A stretch of 64,000 nucleotides of DNA from Verrucomicrobiota bacterium. GTDB taxonomy: Bacteria; Verrucomicrobiota; Verrucomicrobiia; Verrucomicrobiales; Akkermansiaceae. The first letter of the stretch is position 1, and each line of letters opens with the position of its first letter. The stretch is from assembly GCA_004294095.1 (NCBI GenBank), contig RDZR01000025.1, positions 1 to 64,000 of the forward strand, read 5' to 3'. This document shows positions 62,345 through 64,000 of this stretch, piece by piece. The notes under the pieces are model-generated. The model did no database searches. It was not told where the DNA came from and was given only the letters and a program-made list of their open reading frames with translations. Made by a program: the position numbers and the translations under genes.

Positions 62345-63723
62345 GGCTTGCAAGAAAGTTCTCCGCGTAGAATTTTTGCGAGATGTTTGCCTATTTTCTC
62401 AGCTAGCAGGACCGGAACAGCATTTCCAATCTGAGTGTAGCGAGGCACGTCCCTCTCCCAAGCTCCGATACTGGGATCGCCAGCTCTCCTTCTTCCACCA
62501 GTCGTTCTCGGACCTTTGAAGACATACCAGTCGGGAAAGGTTTGCAGCCGCGCCCACTCACGCACCGTGGGTCCACGTGGCTGACGATAGTGGACATAAT
62601 CTTCAGGTAACGATGTTGCAGTTAGATTCGGTCCGTTGGCTCCCCATGCCATTGGAAAAACGCGTTGCGCAAACTTTTTGGTTTTGAATTCGTCGGGAAT
62701 CTCTCCGCCGTTAGCAATCATGTGAGCAAATTTCTCTCTAATATAAGGAGCATGATCCGAATATTCCTGCTCTGTTAGAGGTGCTCCCTTGCCAAGAATC
62801 TGACCGTTTCGGGTGGTGCGAAATGCTCTTTGAATTTCTGTTTTTGGCTCACTTGGATACTCGCTGGTCCGAGACGTTTTCAAATAATTCGGGTCTTCCA
62901 AGTCGGATAAGAGTTCTACCAGCGTCGGGGGAGCTCCTGAAGGCTGCGGCAGGAAGCCGGACTCCACTGCACTAGGGGCATCGAAAGAGGCTTCGAACAA
63001 ATGCCCTTGCACCCAATGCGGGAGGATGTCCTCACGAATTCCAACCATGATGATGCGCGGGCGGTTTTGTGGCACACCATAGTTCTTGGCGTGCAGCAAA
63101 TCCCAACGGATGCGATAATCTTGAAGGTTCTTAAACTCTTTGAGGACGGCTTTGAATATTTCCCCGCTCTCGCCCTCCGGTGTCCATCGTGCATTAAGTA
63201 AGCCACGGACATTTTCGAATAGAAAGATTTTGGGCCGCACGCAGCGGATGACGCGCACCATCTCTTGGAATAAGTGGTTCGACGGAATATCCTGCTTGTC
63301 CAATTTGAATGACCGCCGGTGTCCAATGCCAGAGTATCCTTGGCATGGAGGCCCCCCGCAAACAAGATCAATCTCCTCTACACCTTTGTAGCGCCAGTAA
63401 GTTTGAAGGAGTTCAAGATTGAGATCAGTAAGCTTGTAAATATCTCCTACTGGGATGATGTCGAGATCCGCCCGGTTTGCAATATACGTTTCTGCCGCCT
63501 GCGGGTTTATTTCGCTGAATAGTAGTGGTTTGAAGCCGGCCTCTTCCATGCCAAGTGACAGTCCGCCGCAGCCTGCAAAAAGGTCAATGCAATGAAGCTG
63601 CTTAAGTTGCGGAGGGCCTGGCGTTTGATAAAGAACCGAGTCTTCACGCAACGTCGTTGAACAAAATTGTTTAGTCTGTTTTAACGGAATCTTTGCTTTA
63701 GAAGCGTTCGTTATCTTTTTCAT
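62341..63723 (-). CDS. Type II C5-cytosine DNA methyltransferase
   Basis: 460-aa modification partner of the nuclease above. Motif I DLFAGCGGLSLGMEEAGF (about 47), motif IV with catalytic Cys GGPPCQGYSGIGHRR (about 130), motif VI FLFENVRGLL, motif VIII GVPQNRPRIIMVGIR and motif X QIGNAVPVLLAEKIGKHLA are all intact. The target recognition domain lies at about 250-390. MvaI and BcnI themselves pair with N4-cytosine enzymes, so a C5 enzyme with this nuclease is a different pairing (Dcm/EcoRII-like). It is upstream and co-transcribed with the nuclease. Confidence 0.95.
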   Translation of the reverse strand: MKKITNASKAKIPLKQTKQFCSTTLREDSVLYQTPGPPQLKQLHCIDLFAGCGGLSLGMEEAGFKPLLFSEINPQAAETYIANRADLDIIPVGDIYKLTDLNLELLQTYWRYKGVEEIDLVCGGPPCQGYSGIGHRRSFKLDKQDIPSNHLFQEMVRVIRCVRPKIFLFENVRGLLNARWTPEGESGEIFKAVLKEFKNLQDYRIRWDLLHAKNYGVPQNRPRIIMVGIREDILPHWVQGHLFEASFDAPSAVESGFLPQPSGAPPTLVELLSDLEDPNYLKTSRTSEYPSEPKTEIQRAFRTTRNGQILGKGAPLTEQEYSDHAPYIREKFAHMIANGGEIPDEFKTKKFAQRVFPMAWGANGPNLTATSLPEDYVHYRQPRGPTVREWARLQTFPDWYVFKGPRTTGGRRRAGDPSIGAWERDVPRYTQIGNAVPVLLAEKIGKHLAKILRGELSCKP

Positions 63724-63854
63724 TTAAGGGAATTTTAATTGAAATTCGCATCAGCTATTGCTCGACGGTCGCGGGAGGAGCAGGCGTTTTTTTTGCAAGG
63801 AACTAGCGGCAGACTGAAAACAGCCTGAGGTATAATAGCTGACCGAAAAAGCAG

Positions 63855-64000
63855 ATGATCCATGAAGGCCGAATTTCCAATCTCGAAGGCGAATGGAAAA
63901 AACTATTGAAATCAGATTCATTACTCCACCTTTGCATGGATTGGGTAGATTATCTTCCAAATCGCTCACAATTTGAATCTGACTTCACTTTGAGCATAAG
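63855..64000 (+). CDS. Partial ORF at right edge, unknown
   Basis: Open frame from ATG 63855 running off the window: MIHEGRISNLEGEWKKLLKS, then DSLLHLCMDWVDYLPNRSQF. It is divergent from the restriction-modification genes. A perfect TATAAT is at 63831-63836, 18 nt before the ATG, and may be its -10 box, although I see no good -35. The family is not recognisable from 48 residues. Confidence 0.45.
   Translation, partial: MIHEGRISNLEGEWKKLLKSDSLLHLCMDWVDYLPNRSQFESDFTLSI

Larger units (their letters stand above)
1..64000. repeat. Dispersed GTTAGA / TCTAAC hexamer
   Basis: The word GTTAGA or its reverse complement TCTAAC occurs about 118 times by my manual count, where independent bases at an assumed 53% GC predict about 25-30. 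It occurs inside genes on both strands, as Leu-Asp/Glu (TTA GAx), Leu-Thr (CTA ACx) or Ser-Asn (TCT AAC), and in spacers such as 5285, 11721, 14384, 26141, 42042 and 61027. Close pairs occur, for example at 2505-2520 (inverted), 5936-5955, 19831-19850, 29977-29993 and 42043-42058. Related GTTAGG/GTTAGC and CCTAAC forms are also common, so the core may be GTTAG. The function is unknown. Confidence 0.75.

Noticed and set aside
63751-63969. 72-aa minus-strand ORF at the right edge
   Set aside because: Overlaps the more protein-like plus-strand partial ORF and lacks domain content.
1-64000. CRISPR arrays, prophage genes, complete insertion sequences, rRNA
   Set aside because: I looked for regularly spaced repeats, transposase or integrase motifs, phage structural genes and rRNA signatures and saw none.

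Overview
The window reads as chromosomal DNA of a free-living, aerobic to micro-aerobic, plant-polysaccharide-using bacterium, most likely a member of the Verrucomicrobiota. The reasons are two PEP-CTERM proteins with the IPEPS-x-hydrophobic-RRR tail, a GH78 rhamnosidase and an arabinose operon, a fused CcoN-CcoO oxidase, several large secreted proteins of unknown function, weak Shine-Dalgarno sites and many overlapping ATGA gene junctions. This assignment is inference from gene content; no 16S gene is present.

Layout, left to right. 1-9 kb: the 3' part of a GH78 alpha-L-rhamnosidase, then TatD, a LolA-like secreted protein, a PanE-like reductase, a TPR protein, an IF-1 with a long N-terminal tail, and ScpA. 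9-23 kb: an AsmA-like membrane protein, MetF, an EF-hand protein/methyltransferase/OpcA cluster, a GPH sugar symporter, ComM/YifB, an A-type Fe-S carrier, a SprT-like protein, a lipocalin, an alpha/beta hydrolase and a stand-alone DsbD alpha-like protein. 22.7-25.4 kb: two PEP-CTERM genes, each with a terminator, around gene-poor DNA. 25.4-28 kb: a CDGSH protein-araA-araD operon. 28.4-31.5 kb: pssA, an M28-like protein and a KamA-type radical SAM enzyme. 31.5-34 kb: a rhodanese-like protein, an MnmM-type methyltransferase and an MnmC(o)-like FAD enzyme. 33.9-42.2 kb: a complete leftward cbb3 oxidase cluster (ccoS, fused ccoNO, ccoQ, monoheme ccoP, ccoG, a 42-residue membrane protein, a TauE/SafE-like protein, ccoI). 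ccoS, ccoQ and the 42-residue gene are missing from the ORF track. ccoI carries a 1-nt frameshift near its 3' end. 42.4-47.4 kb: a divergent operon of a CehA/McbA-type PHP hydrolase, an OB-fold sensor kinase and a LuxR response regulator. 47.5-52.8 kb: a fasciclin protein, tRNA-Ser(GGA), a CDF metal exporter, and rpsO-pnp followed by a decayed duplicate of the pnp 3' end and a nested inverted repeat. 53-61 kb: an ankyrin-repeat protein, a three-gene iron-type ABC importer and ilvD. 61-64 kb: a type II restriction-modification pair (MvaI/BcnI-family nuclease and C5-cytosine methyltransferase) and a partial ORF at the edge.

The most unusual signal is not a gene. The hexamer GTTAGA (reverse complement TCTAAC) is scattered through almost the whole window in every reading frame and in spacers. 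I counted about 118 copies by eye, where about 25-30 would be expected from composition. It is nearly absent from pnp, the CehA-type hydrolase gene and the 47.4-53 kb stretch. It looks like a genome-wide selected word (uptake, segregation, repair, methylation or codon-pair effect), and I cannot assign it to a known system.
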